Source of the DNA: Gemmatimonadota bacterium
Lineage (GTDB): Bacteria > Gemmatimonadota > Gemmatimonadetes > Palauibacterales > Palauibacteraceae
Direction: 5' to 3'
DNA: 34,494 bases
NCBI GenBank assembly: GCA_020351855.1
Contig: CP070670.1
Coordinates: 2,604,880 to 2,639,373 of the forward strand
Shown here: positions 1-9,406 of the stretch, piece by piece
How the letters are laid out: every line of letters begins with the position of its first letter
Position numbering within the stretch: the stretch's first letter is position 1
The notes under the pieces: generated by a model
Told to the model about the DNA's origin: nothing
Database searches by the model: none
What the model saw: only the letters and a program-made list of their open reading frames with translations
Translations under genes and position numbers: made by a program

Positions 1-2
1 TC

Positions 3-2186
3 TCGCCCGAAGGGCGGGCCGAACCCCGGCCCGAGCGGCTGCTCGGAAAGGCTGCCGTGGCGAACGCCAAGCTCGCGTACCGGAGGTTTCGGGAGCTCAC
101 CGCCACGGACCGGTGGCTGGCGCTGGCAGCTGATGGCGCCCGCGTCCAGCGGATGCTGTGGGCATCGACGAGCACGAAGAACCCGCTCTACGGGGACGTG
201 CGTTACGTGGAGCCGCTCATCGGTCCCGAGACCGTGAACACCCTGCCGGACGAGACGATCGCCGCATTCGCCGATCACGGACGGGTCTCGGTGTCCGTGT
301 CGGATGGTCTCGAGGACGCGGAGCTCACGGTCGACGATCTCGGGAAGGCAGGTATCGACTTCGGCCGCGTGACCTGGCAGCTCGAGAACGAGGGCGTCCA
401 GAAGTTCATCGAGCCGTTCGACAAGCTGATGGCCACGATCGCGGACCGGACGCGGAGGGCACACCGCGGCGCGCTCGCCAGCGGCCGCGCGGCCCTTGCC
501 GGAGCGGAGGCCACCGTCAACCAGAACCTTGCCGCTCTGCAGGGCGTCCAGTTTGGCCGCCGGATCTGGGCCCGGGACGCGTCCCTCTGGCCGGTTCGTG
601 AGGAGTCCGATGCGGAGGCGATCCACGGACGTCTGGGTTGGCTCGACAGCACGGGTCATTTCTGCGGCCGTCTGCCCGAGCTCCTCGAATTCGCGGCTGC
701 GGCGCGCGCGGAGCAGATCCGTTCCGTCGTTCTCCTCGGGATGGGAGGTAGCAGCCTGGCCGCAGAGGTGGCGCAGCGGACTTTCGGGTCACAGCCCGGG
801 TGGCCCCGTCTCCGCGTCCTCGACAATACCGACCCGGATTCCGTTCGCGGGATCGAGCAATCGCTCGACCTCGATGCGACGCTCTTTCTCGTCGCCAGCA
901 AGTCGGGTACGACCCTGGAGACGATGAGCTTCTACCGCTACTTCCATGAGCGGATCGCAGAGCGGACCGACACCCCGGGCCGTCGTTTCATCGCCATCAC
1001 GGACCCCTCCACTCCGCTCGCCGAGGAGGCTGCGGCAGGAGGCTTTCGGGCATGCTTCGAGAACCCCCCCGACATCGGCGGCCGCTACTCCGCGCTGTCC
1101 TACTTCGGCTTGGTGCCCATGGCGCTGGCCGGCTTTCCGGTCGAAGAGATGCTCCGGAGGGCAAGCATGATGCAGTCTCTCTGCGGTCCGTTCGTGCCCG
1201 CCAGCCACAACCCGGGAGTCCAGCTCGGGACGGTCCTCGCGGTCCTGGCGAAGCGGGGACACGACAAGGTGACCTTCGTGGCCTCCGGCGCCTTTCGTTC
1301 CTTCGGGCTGTGGGCCGAGCAGTTGCTGGCCGAGAGCACCGGCAAGGAGGGCCGCGGAATCGTGCCGATCGCGGACGAGCCGCCCGGCAGCCCGTCGGAG
1401 TACGGGAGCGATCGGGTATTCGTGTGGCTGGGCCTGGAGGAGGAAGCGGCAGCGGCCTCGGCCGCACTCGAGCCACTCGAAGCGAGTCACCCGGTCCTGC
1501 AGTTCACCGCTCCCGACAGGACGGCACTCGGAGGCGAGTTCTATCGCTGGGAGATGGCGGTGGCCACGGCAGGAGCGCTCCTGCGGATCAACCCCTTCGA
1601 TCAGCCAGACGTCGAGGCGAGCAAGCAGCAGACCCGCGAGGTGCTCGCCGCCTGGGCGGGCGAGGCTCGCGGATCGGACAGCAACGGCGCGGCCGGCCGC
1701 GGGATCGGACCTGGTGAGGAGCCGTTCTCGGTGCTCTGGGGGGGGGACGGCACCGGGGAATCCTTGAAGCGATCGGCGGATGAGGTGCTCGATGCGATCG
1801 CCGACCTCGTGGGCCCCGGCGACTATATCGCCATCCTACCGTACTTCGCGGAGACCCCCCGCCGTGACAACGCCCTGAGCGCCCTGCGGAATCGGCTGCG
1901 GGCGCGGCTCGGCGTTGCGACCACGGTCGGATACGGTCCCCGATACCTGCACTCGACAGGTCAGCTTCACAAGGGCGGGCCCGAAAGCGGCATCTTCCTC
2001 CTGCTGACCGCCAGCCCCGTACCGGAGCTGGAGATCCCGGGGCAGGAAGTCGGATTCGGCCGGCTGATCCTCGCGCAGGCGCTGGGCGACCTCCGCACCC
2101 TGAGCGCGCGCGGGCGCCGGGTGGCACGCATCCACCTGGGCAGCGACGTGGACGGGGGGCTGGAAAGACTGACAGCCGGACCCTAG
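3..2186 (+). CDS. Bifunctional transaldolase / glucose-6-phosphate isomerase, 5'-truncated by the window
   Basis: This is the 3' part of a fused enzyme of the pentose phosphate pathway and glycolysis. The frame is open to the left edge, and the residues before the GTG at 57 read GKAAVANAKLAYRRF, which is transaldolase sequence, so GTG57 is not the true start. The transaldolase C-terminal part runs to about 450 and includes VQRMLWASTSTKNPLYGD. The isomerase part follows from about 540: a SIS-type sugar-phosphate site (LLGMGGSSLAAEV near 735), GGRYSALS near 1078, ESTGKEGRG near 1333, and the C-terminal HSTGQLHKGGP near 1951. Full-length fusions of this kind are about 950 residues, so roughly a quarter lies outside the window. 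A run of nine G at 1738-1746 is read through in frame. It converges on dnaJ. Confidence 0.93.
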   Translation, partial: SPEGRAEPRPERLLGKAAVANAKLAYRRFRELTATDRWLALAADGARVQRMLWASTSTKNPLYGDVRYVEPLIGPETVNTLPDETIAAFADHGRVSVSVSDGLEDAELTVDDLGKAGIDFGRVTWQLENEGVQKFIEPFDKLMATIADRTRRAHRGALASGRAALAGAEATVNQNLAALQGVQFGRRIWARDASLWPVREESDAEAIHGRLGWLDSTGHFCGRLPELLEFAAAARAEQIRSVVLLGMGGSSLAAEVAQRTFGSQPGWPRLRVLDNTDPDSVRGIEQSLDLDATLFLVASKSGTTLETMSFYRYFHERIAERTDTPGRRFIAITDPSTPLAEEAAAGGFRACFENPPDIGGRYSALSYFGLVPMALAGFPVEEMLRRASMMQSLCGPFVPASHNPGVQLGTVLAVLAKRGHDKVTFVASGAFRSFGLWAEQLLAESTGKEGRGIVPIADEPPGSPSEYGSDRVFVWLGLEEEAAAASAALEPLEASHPVLQFTAPDRTALGGEFYRWEMAVATAGALLRINPFDQPDVEASKQQTREVLAAWAGEARGSDSNGAAGRGIGPGEEPFSVLWGGDGTGESLKRSADEVLDAIADLVGPGDYIAILPYFAETPRRDNALSALRNRLRARLGVATTVGYGPRYLHSTGQLHKGGPESGIFLLLTASPVPELEIPGQEVGFGRLILAQALGDLRTLSARGRRVARIHLGSDVDGGLERLTAGP

Positions 2187-2202
2187 CTCCTCGGCTCCCA
2201 GG

Positions 2203-2247
2203 CTCGGCGGCCACCCTCGCCGAGAAGGCCGGAAGCGGCGATCCGGC
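2203..2247. terminator. Two small hairpins in the gap between convergent genes
   Basis: The 75-base gap between the tal-pgi stop and the dnaJ stop holds two perfect inverted repeats. CTCGGCG at 2203-2209 pairs with CGCCGAG at 2218-2224 (8-base loop). GCCGGA at 2228-2233 pairs with TCCGGC at 2242-2247 (8-base loop). Neither has a T-tract, so this is at best a weak or factor-assisted bidirectional end region. The position between converging genes is the main support. Confidence 0.35.
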
Positions 2248-2261
2248 GCCCAGCAGTCAGC

Positions 2262-3401
2262 TCAGGCGCTGAAGGCCTGCTTCACCCTTTGCCAGAAGCC
2301 CGGCTCCTTCGTGTCGGGCGCCGGCGGAGCCTCCTCGATCCCAGCAAGCCGCTCCAGCGCCTCGCGCTGATCCGAGCTGAGCCGGGTTGGCGTCCACACG
2401 AGCACCCGGACGATCTGGTCGCCGTGGCCGTGGCTCCGCAAGCGGGGCATGCCCCGCCCCCGCAGTCGGAGAGCCTGCCCGCTCTGAATGCCCGCCGGAA
2501 TCTCGAGCTCCGCGGAGCCGTCGATCGTCGGGACCTCGATCCTCGCCCCGAGCGCGGCCTGGCTGAACGTGATGGCCAGGTTGTGGACCAGGTCATCCCC
2601 GTGACGCTCGAACCGGGGATCCTCCACGACCTCGATGGCAGCCAGGAGATCGCCCGCCGGCCCGCCGTTCGGTCCCGCATTGCCCCGTCCGGAAAGGCGC
2701 AGGAAATCCTCCGACGACACGCCAGCTGGAACCTCGATCGTGATCCGGCGCTCGCGCTGGACCCGGCCCTGTCCGCCGCACTCCGAGCACGGACTCTCGA
2801 TCAGGCGGCCCTCTCCTCCGCACTCGGGACAGGGGCGCACACTCACGAACTGCCCCAGCAGAGATCGCTGCACCGCCCTGACCTCGCCCGAGCCGCCACA
2901 GCCACCGCAGGTGACGGGAGACGTGCCCGGCTGCGCACCCGTGCCGGTGCAGCGCTCGCAGCGGTCGAGAAGGCGCACGCGGAGCGTCTTCTTCACGCCG
3001 CTCGCTGCCTCGGCCAGAGTGATCCGGATGCGCACCCTGGCGTCGCTTCCCCGCCGGGGACCCGTGCGCCGGCGCTCCTGGAACAGGTCGCCGAACGCCC
3101 CGCCGCTCCCGAACTCCCGCATGAAGACCTCGAAGGCATCGGCAAAACCGAAGCCGCCCATGCCGAAGCCCGTGCCGGCACCCCTCCGGATCCCGGCCTC
3201 CCCGTACCGGTCGTAGAGGTCACGCTGCTGGGGATCACGCAGCACCTCGTAGGCCTGCGTCACCTCCTTGAACTTGGCCTCCGCATCGGGGGAGTCGTTC
3301 CTGTCCGGATGGTACTGCATGGCCAGCTTCCGGTAGGCCTTCTTGATCTCCTCCGGTCCGGCCTGCCGGGCCACGCCCAGCACGTCGTAGTAATCGGCCA
3401 T
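2262..3401 (-). CDS. dnaJ: Chaperone protein DnaJ (Hsp40)
   Basis: Cytosolic co-chaperone that delivers substrates to DnaK and stimulates its ATPase. The 379-residue protein has the complete type I layout: J domain (1-70) with HPD at 31-33, a Gly/Phe-rich stretch (about 74-107), a zinc domain starting at Cys148 with four repeats ([32 protein letters not shown]), then the C-terminal substrate-binding domains. It is the last gene of a minus-strand run, 28 bases after hrcA. I see no Shine-Dalgarno sequence before its ATG, so it may depend on coupling to hrcA. dnaK and grpE are not in the window. Confidence 0.97.
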   Translation of the reverse strand: MADYYDVLGVARQAGPEEIKKAYRKLAMQYHPDRNDSPDAEAKFKEVTQAYEVLRDPQQRDLYDRYGEAGIRRGAGTGFGMGGFGFADAFEVFMREFGSGGAFGDLFQERRRTGPRRGSDARVRIRITLAEAASGVKKTLRVRLLDRCERCTGTGAQPGTSPVTCGGCGGSGEVRAVQRSLLGQFVSVRPCPECGGEGRLIESPCSECGGQGRVQRERRITIEVPAGVSSEDFLRLSGRGNAGPNGGPAGDLLAAIEVVEDPRFERHGDDLVHNLAITFSQAALGARIEVPTIDGSAELEIPAGIQSGQALRLRGRGMPRLRSHGHGDQIVRVLVWTPTRLSSDQREALERLAGIEEAPPAPDTKEPGFWQRVKQAFSA

Positions 3402-3429
3402 GGCTAGCGCTGCCGGTTCGCTGGCGGGC

Positions 3430-4467
3430 TCAATGCTGCATCAGACGGGAGACGAGCGACGACGTACAGTCGACCACCGCCACGACCTTATCGTAGGGCA
3501 TGCGCGTCGGTCCGATGACTCCCACGACTCCGTGCAGGTGACCGACCGCGTAGTTGGCCGTCACGACCGTCAGGTCGAGAAGCTCCGGCGTCTCGTGCTC
3601 CGTGCCGATGGTGATCTGCGGCCCGGCCGCCTGGGCGCGACGACCCAGCAGCGAAGCGAGAAGCTCCCGCTGCTCCGTGAGCTCGATGAGCTGCCTCAAT
3701 CCTTCCTTCGTCGTGAACTCGGGCTGATCCGCCAGCGTCGACGCCGAGCCGAGGTGCACCCGGCGATTCGTGGCGACCCAGTCGAAGATGTCCGGACCCG
3801 ACTCGACGAAGATGTTGATCAGGTCTCCGGCCGCTCCCGCGTCGATGTCGCGAAGGCGATCTCCGAGCGTCGACTGGATGGCGGTGAGCGTGCTGCCGGC
3901 CAAGCGCTCGTTCAGAAGGCTGGCCAGCGATGAGAGCGTCTGTCGCGGCAGGCCGCTCTTCAGGTCCACGTAGACCGTTCTCACGACGCCGGACTCCAGC
4001 GTGAAGACGAGCAGGATCTTCTCCGAGTCCACCGGCACGAGGTCCAGTCTCTGCAACACGGCCTCGGACAGGGCGGGTCCGATCGCCAGGCCCAGTTCGC
4101 CCGTCAGCAGGCTGAGCACCGACGCGGCCCGCGCGATCAGCTCCTCGATCGCGCTTGCCTGGCCCGCTGTCAGCTCGCGCTCGATCCTCACCTGCTGAAC
4201 CGCCGATAGAGGCCGATGGCCCATGAGCTCGTCGACGTAGTACCGATAGGCCATGTCGGTGGGCACCCGCCCGGCCGAGGTGTGGGGATGGGTCAGAAAC
4301 CCCTTGGATTCCAGATCCGCCATCGTGTTGCGCACGGTGGCGGCCGACACTCCGAGCCGGTAATGCTTGGCGATGGTGCGCGAGCCCGTGGGCTCCGCGG
4401 ACTCGATGTAGCTCTCGAGCACCGCGAGCAGGACAGCCTTCTCGCGTTCCGTCAGCATTTCGGACAT
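3430..4467 (-). CDS. hrcA: Heat-inducible transcription repressor HrcA
   Basis: DNA-binding repressor of class I heat-shock genes; it normally binds the CIRCE inverted repeat and is stabilised by GroEL. The 345-residue length is normal. The N-terminal winged helix is clear ([20 protein letters not shown], then [18 protein letters not shown] and [11 protein letters not shown]), followed by the dimerisation domain. The start is the ATG at 4467; an in-frame ATG nine bases downstream (4458) is the alternative. No good Shine-Dalgarno sequence is visible. It is flanked by dprA (78-base gap) and dnaJ. No CIRCE repeat was found before hrcA, dnaJ or elsewhere in the window, so autoregulation is not supported here. 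Confidence 0.95.
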   Translation of the reverse strand: MSEMLTEREKAVLLAVLESYIESAEPTGSRTIAKHYRLGVSAATVRNTMADLESKGFLTHPHTSAGRVPTDMAYRYYVDELMGHRPLSAVQQVRIERELTAGQASAIEELIARAASVLSLLTGELGLAIGPALSEAVLQRLDLVPVDSEKILLVFTLESGVVRTVYVDLKSGLPRQTLSSLASLLNERLAGSTLTAIQSTLGDRLRDIDAGAAGDLINIFVESGPDIFDWVATNRRVHLGSASTLADQPEFTTKEGLRQLIELTEQRELLASLLGRRAQAAGPQITIGTEHETPELLDLTVVTANYAVGHLHGVVGVIGPTRMPYDKVVAVVDCTSSLVSRLMQH

Positions 4468-4545
4468 CGGTTCAACGTTTCGCTCGAACGGGGTGCGCCG
4501 CCATGCGCAGCGGCTTGAAGCTCCAGGTCGTCCTTCGATACGCGT

Positions 4546-5757
4546 TCAGCCTCGCCTGCGTTCCCGCCTCGCCGAGGCCGGACCCTTCCGCTCACCGGCG
4601 CAAAGGACATACCTCCCATCCACCTCCCGTTGCAAGAACCCCTCCAGCTCGAGGACACCCAGGAGAGCGAGCACCTCCGCAATCGGCCGCGCGAGAGCGC
4701 GCACCAGATCATCCGCGCTCGCAGGGCCGGCCGCCAGCATGTCCAGCGCCTCTGTCGCTCCGGGCACCGCCACGTCACCGGGCCGGTCAGACGGCGCTGC
4801 GGCAGGCGCTGTGCCCGCTCCGGTTCGCCGGCGGCGATCTCCCGGCTCGCTCCGGTCAAGCTCGAGAAGGCCGAGCACGTCGGCAGCGGACGTGGCCAAC
4901 GCCGCGCCCTCGCTCAACAGCCGGTGCACGCCGGTGCTCGCTTCGAGGCCGACCGGTCCGGGCACTGCAAGAACCTCCCGGCCCAAATCCAGGGCGTGAT
5001 CCGCCGTGATCAGCGCACCACTCCGCTCCGGCGCCTGAACCACGACTACGCCCCTCGACAGGGCGGCGATGATCCGGTTGCGACGCGGGAACAGCCCCGG
5101 AGCCGGCGGCGTGGGCGGAGGAAACTCGCTCACCAGCACGCCGTGGCGGCGAAGCCGGCGGTACAGCGGCCGGTGAACCGACGGGTAGGAGAAGTCGAGA
5201 CCGGAGCCGAGAACGCCGACCGTCTTTCCTCCGGCGTCCAGGGCGGCCGCGTGGGCCGCGCCGTCGATGCCGAGCGCCATGCCGCTCACCACGGCCCAGC
5301 CGGCCTCCGCCAGCCCCGTCGCGATCTGGCGCGCCATGCGGCGTCCGTATGGCGTGGCACGACGCGTTCCCACGATGCCCACCATCCGGTCGTCAGCCAG
5401 CGTCAGCGGCCCGCGCAGGTACAGCAGGACGGGTGGATCGCACAGGTTCCGCAGGCGCTCCGGGTATTGGTGGTCTCCGTAGGCGGCCAGGCGGATCCCG
5501 CGGTCTTCGAGCTCGCGGACGCGCCGCGCCGGCGCGGGCCGGACGCCGGCCAGGAGCCGCCGGAGGTCGGCAGGCAGCGCCCCCGGGTCGCGTCCGCGCC
5601 GCAGCGCGGCTCGGGCCGACCCCGTCTCCTCGAGCAGCCTCCCGAGGCGCCGCGAGCCCAGCCCCCGGACTTCGACCAGAGCGATCGCCGCCGCCCGCTC
5701 TTCCAGCGCGCTGGCATCGGCTCTCCAGGCTGTCCGAGCTCCGCTCAGCTCACCCAT
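4546..5757 (-). CDS. dprA: DNA-processing protein DprA
   Basis: Single-stranded-DNA-binding protein that protects incoming DNA during transformation and loads RecA. An N-terminal helix-hairpin-helix region is at 20-50. The Rossmann-like DprA core has GIVGTRRATPYG (127-138), SGMALGIDGAAHAAAL (158-173), LFPRRNRII (222-230) and RSGALITADHAL (245-256). A C-terminal winged-helix-like segment lies at about 330-390. I chose the ATG at 5757 (403 residues) because it overlaps the obgE stop by 13 bases and gives a normal N-terminus; the frame stays open upstream but that extension is Arg/Gly-rich antisense noise. It suggests the host can take up DNA, but no other competence gene is in view. Confidence 0.92.
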   Translation of the reverse strand: MGELSGARTAWRADASALEERAAAIALVEVRGLGSRRLGRLLEETGSARAALRRGRDPGALPADLRRLLAGVRPAPARRVRELEDRGIRLAAYGDHQYPERLRNLCDPPVLLYLRGPLTLADDRMVGIVGTRRATPYGRRMARQIATGLAEAGWAVVSGMALGIDGAAHAAALDAGGKTVGVLGSGLDFSYPSVHRPLYRRLRRHGVLVSEFPPPTPPAPGLFPRRNRIIAALSRGVVVVQAPERSGALITADHALDLGREVLAVPGPVGLEASTGVHRLLSEGAALATSAADVLGLLELDRSEPGDRRRRTGAGTAPAAAPSDRPGDVAVPGATEALDMLAAGPASADDLVRALARPIAEVLALLGVLELEGFLQREVDGRYVLCAGERKGPASARRERRRG

Positions 5758-6797
5758 TCGCCGAGCTCGGGGAACCGCCGATCCGCATCCCCACCCGTCG
5801 CGCCGCCGGCCTCGGCCCTCTTCTCCTCGGCCACGCGCCGCCACAACGCCTCCAGCACGGCGTGAAGTCCCTCCCGGGTGACCGCTGAGACCTCGAAGAT
5901 CCCCCACGCCCCGGGAGCCTCCAGCTTCGTCTCCCGTGGGGTCGGCGCGAGGTCCGCCTTGGTGATCAGGACGCAGAACGGAATGCTTCCGAGCGCGGCG
6001 TCGTGCCCTCGAAGCTCCGCCCGCAGCAGATCATAGGCCCGCTGGAGGTCGGGCGCGTCGAGGGGGATGAGCAGGGCGAGCGTGCGGGTCCGCTCGATGT
6101 GCCGGAGGAACTGGGTGCCGAGCCCCCTTCCCTCGTGCGCTCCCTCGATGAGGCCGGGAATGTCGGCGACGACGAAGCGCCGCTCATCGGACAGCTGGAC
6201 GACGCCCAGATTCGGCTCCAGCGTGGTGAAGGGATAGTCCGCGACCTTCGGTCGAGCCGCGCTGACCGCGGCCAGGAAGGTGGACTTGCCGGCGTTCGGC
6301 TCACCGACCAGCCCCACGTCCGCGATGAGCTTGAGCTCGAGGAGAAGCCGCCGCTCCTCGCCCCACGCTCCGGGCTCCCAGCGGCGAGGCGTCTGCCGGG
6401 TGGAGGTGGCGAAGGCCGCGTTGCCCCTGCCTCCTCTCCCTCCGCGGGCCACCACCAGACGGTCGCCCGCCTCCAGTAGCTCACCCAGCCGCTCACCCGT
6501 CCCGGCGTCCACCACCACGGTGCCCAGTGGCACGGGCAGGAGCAGGTCCTCCCCGTCCGCGCCCCGCCGGTTGCTTCCCTCGCCGTGACCGGCTCGCCCG
6601 GCCTCGTAGTGCTGGCGGTAGCTGTAGTCGAGCAGCGTGTGGAGCTGCGAATCGGCAACGAGGACCACGTCGCCCCCGTTCCCGCCATCCCCGCCGCTCG
6701 GCCCGCCGAACGGAACGCCACGCTCCCTCCGAAACGCCATGGCGCCCGCGCCGCCTGCGCCGCCCTTCACGTCGATGGTCGCCTGATCAACGAACAT
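5745..6797 (-). CDS. obgE: Obg-family GTPase ObgE/CgtA
   Basis: Ribosome-associated GTPase acting in late 50S assembly and stress control. The start MFVDQATIDVKGG (ATG 6797) is the classic beginning of the Gly-rich Obg fold. The Obg domain spans about 1-155 with SGGDGGNGGDVVLVAD, and the GTPase domain has the P-loop GEPNAGKS (165-172), ADIPGLIEGA and the G4 motif TKAD. The 350 residues end soon after the G domain, so there is no OCT domain, a common variant. The ATG overlaps the stop of the upstream carboxymuconolactone-decarboxylase-like gene by 11 bases, and the 3' end overlaps dprA, which supports translational coupling. Confidence 0.96.
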   Translation of the reverse strand: MFVDQATIDVKGGAGGAGAMAFRRERGVPFGGPSGGDGGNGGDVVLVADSQLHTLLDYSYRQHYEAGRAGHGEGSNRRGADGEDLLLPVPLGTVVVDAGTGERLGELLEAGDRLVVARGGRGGRGNAAFATSTRQTPRRWEPGAWGEERRLLLELKLIADVGLVGEPNAGKSTFLAAVSAARPKVADYPFTTLEPNLGVVQLSDERRFVVADIPGLIEGAHEGRGLGTQFLRHIERTRTLALLIPLDAPDLQRAYDLLRAELRGHDAALGSIPFCVLITKADLAPTPRETKLEAPGAWGIFEVSAVTREGLHAVLEALWRRVAEEKRAEAGGATGGDADRRFPELGEWVS

Positions 6798-7434
6798 GGC
6801 GCTCCGCCACCTGTCGCCACAGCGCTCGGGCCCGCTCGGGCCACGCGGGCCGCGGGACAAACCCGAGCCCCTCCTCGAGGGCCGCATCCACCTCATCCGG
6901 CCGGGCACCCACGTTCAGTGCTCCCCGCAGGTGGGAGTGGAGCTGCGGCTCCCAGGCCGTCACGGCAAGCGAGGCGACGACGCATAGCTCACGCGTGACG
7001 AGGTCCACGCGGGACCGACCGAGCACCTTGCCGTATCCCTCCCGGATCATCCAGCGGTCCAGCTCCGGGTGCAGCGCCCGCACGTGGTCTCTCAGCTTCT
7101 GGTAGTTGGCGGAGTACACCCGTGCGCACACCTCTTCGCCCGCGAGCGTCTGCTCGTTTGGATCCGCAGCGTCCCCGTCCGGCCGCTGTTCCGTGTCCGC
7201 CCGAGCGTCCTCATCCATCGACCGCCAGATGCCGAAGGCCCAGATCGTCGCCGGGAAGCCCAGGAACAGGTAAGCCTGGAGCAGGACCTCCTCCACCGCT
7301 TCCGGGCCCGCGGCCGCGGCTGCCACCGGGAGCGCGTCCCGCAACGCCGCCTCCCGGCGGGCCGCGTGGGCCGCCGACACGCGGACGAGCGCCGCACGAG
7401 CGGCAGACGGGCCCCTCCGGACCGGGTCGCTCAC
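6787..7434 (-). CDS. Carboxymuconolactone decarboxylase-like (AhpD-fold) protein
   Basis: A 215-residue protein whose C-terminal half has the CMD/AhpD fold: SRVDLVTRELCVVASLAV followed by PQLHSHLRGALNVGARPDEV. Family members are decarboxylases or, when they carry a CxxC, peroxiredoxin-linked disulfide reductases. This one has no CxxC, so an AhpD-like redox role is unlikely. A first half rich in Ala/Arg also contains a hydrophobic stretch (LLQAYLFLGFPATIWAFG). The start is GTG 7434. It lies between asparaginase and obgE and overlaps obgE by 11 bases. The specific function is unknown. Confidence 0.8.
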   Translation of the reverse strand: MSDPVRRGPSAARAALVRVSAAHAARREAALRDALPVAAAAAGPEAVEEVLLQAYLFLGFPATIWAFGIWRSMDEDARADTEQRPDGDAADPNEQTLAGEEVCARVYSANYQKLRDHVRALHPELDRWMIREGYGKVLGRSRVDLVTRELCVVASLAVTAWEPQLHSHLRGALNVGARPDEVDAALEEGLGFVPRPAWPERARALWRQVAERHVR

Positions 7435-7457
7435 TTCGTGGCCCGCCCCTCAGCCCC

Positions 7458-8480
7458 TCAGAGCGGGGTGGCGACCGGCACGAACCGGGCGGACATGTCG
7501 GCGCGAATCACTCCCACCTTGCGACCCTGGCGGTTCATGACCACCGTTTCCCTCAGGTCAGCCAGCCGCCCCAGTTCCTCCGGACGCAGCAGGTCCAGCG
7601 CTTCCAGCATCCCGATGACCGCCGGACCGGCCGCCCTGGAGTTGCCGTCCCCGATCTTCAAGGCCAGCCCCCAGCCCTTCAGGGGCTCCGCGGCGCAGAA
7701 GACCCCTTCCGCACCCTCCTTGCCCACGATGCGGCCGCTCGTGTCCTGCATGAGACGGGTGGAGAAGTTCCCCGGACCCGACACAAGCTCGGGCCGTGCC
7801 GTCATCGCGCTCACAACCTCTGTCGCTCCCCGCTCCCCGGCCGCTGCCGCCCGCCCCAGCCGCGCATACGCCCGCGCCATCTGACGGAGCGAAAGGTAGG
7901 GCGTGGGCACACCGCATCCATCTGCGGCCCAGCGGACTATCTCCGGATCCACGTCGAGCCATTTCCCAAGCTCTCGCCGCATTCGCTCCTGTACCGGATG
8001 GTCGTCTCTCGAGTAGCCACGAAGCGGCCACCCGCGGTGCAGCGCCAACGCCGCCATGCCCGCGTGCTTGCCCGAGCAGTTGTTGTGCAGCGGCGTGAAG
8101 TGGCCGCCGGCTCGCACCACGGCCTCGGCAGCGGCTCGGTCGTTCGGCGGATGCACGCCGCACTCCAGCTGGCCGGAAAACAGCCCCAGGCGTCCCAGCA
8201 TGGCGCTCACGATCTCGACGTGCATCGGCATGCCGTCGTGCGACGCGCAGCACAGGGCGAGCTGCACGGCGTCGAATCCGTACGTCTCGAGCACGCCGTC
8301 CCTGACCAGCGGCAGAGCCTGGAAAGGCTTCATGGCGGAACGCCAGAAGGCGAGAAGCTCCGAATCGCCGAACTGTGCTTCCTGACCGCCCTCCAGCCCG
8401 CACACGATTCCGTGGGCCAGGTGGACGGACTCCATCTCTGATCCCCGGGTCACCCGGACCACGTTCTTTGTGGTACGCAC
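7458..8480 (-). CDS. Rhizobium etli-type (class 3) L-asparaginase
   Basis: Predicted to hydrolyse L-asparagine to aspartate and ammonia in the cytosol. The 340-residue sequence belongs to the PF06089 family rather than the E. coli AnsA/AnsB fold family. Residues known to matter in the R. etli enzyme occur at the same numbering: Ser48 and Lys51 (RSAMKPFQA), Ser80 (CASHDG), Cys135 and Lys138 (HNNCSGKHAGM), Cys189 (DGCGVP). The two cysteines and Lys138 belong to the metal site. The start is GTG 8480, three bases after the EamA stop, so it is translated within the minus-strand run. Confidence 0.9.
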   Translation of the reverse strand: MRTTKNVVRVTRGSEMESVHLAHGIVCGLEGGQEAQFGDSELLAFWRSAMKPFQALPLVRDGVLETYGFDAVQLALCCASHDGMPMHVEIVSAMLGRLGLFSGQLECGVHPPNDRAAAEAVVRAGGHFTPLHNNCSGKHAGMAALALHRGWPLRGYSRDDHPVQERMRRELGKWLDVDPEIVRWAADGCGVPTPYLSLRQMARAYARLGRAAAAGERGATEVVSAMTARPELVSGPGNFSTRLMQDTSGRIVGKEGAEGVFCAAEPLKGWGLALKIGDGNSRAAGPAVIGMLEALDLLRPEELGRLADLRETVVMNRQGRKVGVIRADMSARFVPVATPL

Positions 8481-8483
8481 GCC

Positions 8484-9398
8484 CTATCCGCTCTGCTCCG
8501 TCGGGTTTGCCCGCGCCGACCGAAGGGCTTGCTCGCGCACGAGAAGCGCCATGCCGACCAGGATGGCCAGGCCGCCGGTTACCGTGTTCACCGACGGTCT
8601 CTCGGCGCCGCCGAGCACGAGCACGGCCAGCATGGTCGCGCCGACAGGCTCGAGGAGGGCGACGAGGCTCACAACATATGCGCGCACGTGACGGAGCGCC
8701 CAGTTGAACGAGGTGTGGCCGAGCAGCATCGGTCCGATGGCCATCCCGGCAAACAGCAGCCACGTGGCCGGCGGGTACCCGCCGGCCGGCACGCCGCGCA
8801 CTCCCATCGATGCGCCGGTGAGGATCGCGGCGAGCAGGTACACCGGAGCGACGTAGCTCCAGAGCCCGAGGCGCAGACGAAGGCGCCGGCCGGCAATGAA
8901 ATACAGGGCGGCAAAGAGCGCCGCCAACGTTGCGAGGAGGTCCCCCAAGAGCGCCTCGTCGCTCAGCCGGAAATCGCCCCAACCGATCCATACGGCACCC
9001 GTCGTGGCCACCAGGATCGCCCACCACTCGACCCTCGAGGGTGGCTCGCGAAGCCAGAAGGTGGAGAGAAGGCCCACGTAGAGGGGATGGGCGGTCACGA
9101 GCACGGTGGAGCTCGCGACGCTTGTGTACTCGAGGGAGAGAAACCAGGTCACGAAGTGAAGGGCCAGTGCGGCTCCGGACAGCCCGACCCATCGCCACTC
9201 CGCGGGCCCGAGCGAAGCGACCTCCCGCCACTGGCCGGATAAGCCGAGAAGCGGAAGGACGAGAAGCAGCGACAGGGTGAGGCGCCAGAAAGCGATCGCG
9301 CTTACCGGCGCGTCGGTCAGCCGCACCAGAACGGCCGACACGGAGACGCCGGCGAGACCGAGCGCGAGGATCGGCGCCGCTCGGAGCGCGGGTCTCAT
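8484..9398 (-). CDS. EamA/DMT-family transporter
   Basis: Inner-membrane permease of the drug/metabolite transporter superfamily. The 304 residues contain about ten hydrophobic helices in two EamA repeats, roughly 5-140 and 150-290; the second has GHTSFNWALRHVRAYVVS and ALLEPVGATMLAVLVLGG, typical of EamA. Substrate is not predictable. The ATG at 9398 has a GAGGG four bases upstream, and the gene starts 8 bases after the glycosyltransferase stop. Lying next to asparaginase it could move an amino acid or related metabolite, but that is a guess from position. Confidence 0.88.
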   Translation of the reverse strand: MRPALRAAPILALGLAGVSVSAVLVRLTDAPVSAIAFWRLTLSLLLVLPLLGLSGQWREVASLGPAEWRWVGLSGAALALHFVTWFLSLEYTSVASSTVLVTAHPLYVGLLSTFWLREPPSRVEWWAILVATTGAVWIGWGDFRLSDEALLGDLLATLAALFAALYFIAGRRLRLRLGLWSYVAPVYLLAAILTGASMGVRGVPAGGYPPATWLLFAGMAIGPMLLGHTSFNWALRHVRAYVVSLVALLEPVGATMLAVLVLGGAERPSVNTVTGGLAILVGMALLVREQALRSARANPTEQSG

Positions 9399-9406
9399 CG
9401 TACCCT

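Noticed and set aside
4471-4488. Near-palindrome TTCAACG-N3-CGCTCGAA before hrcA
   Set aside because: Only a few base pairs match and it does not resemble CIRCE; probably chance.
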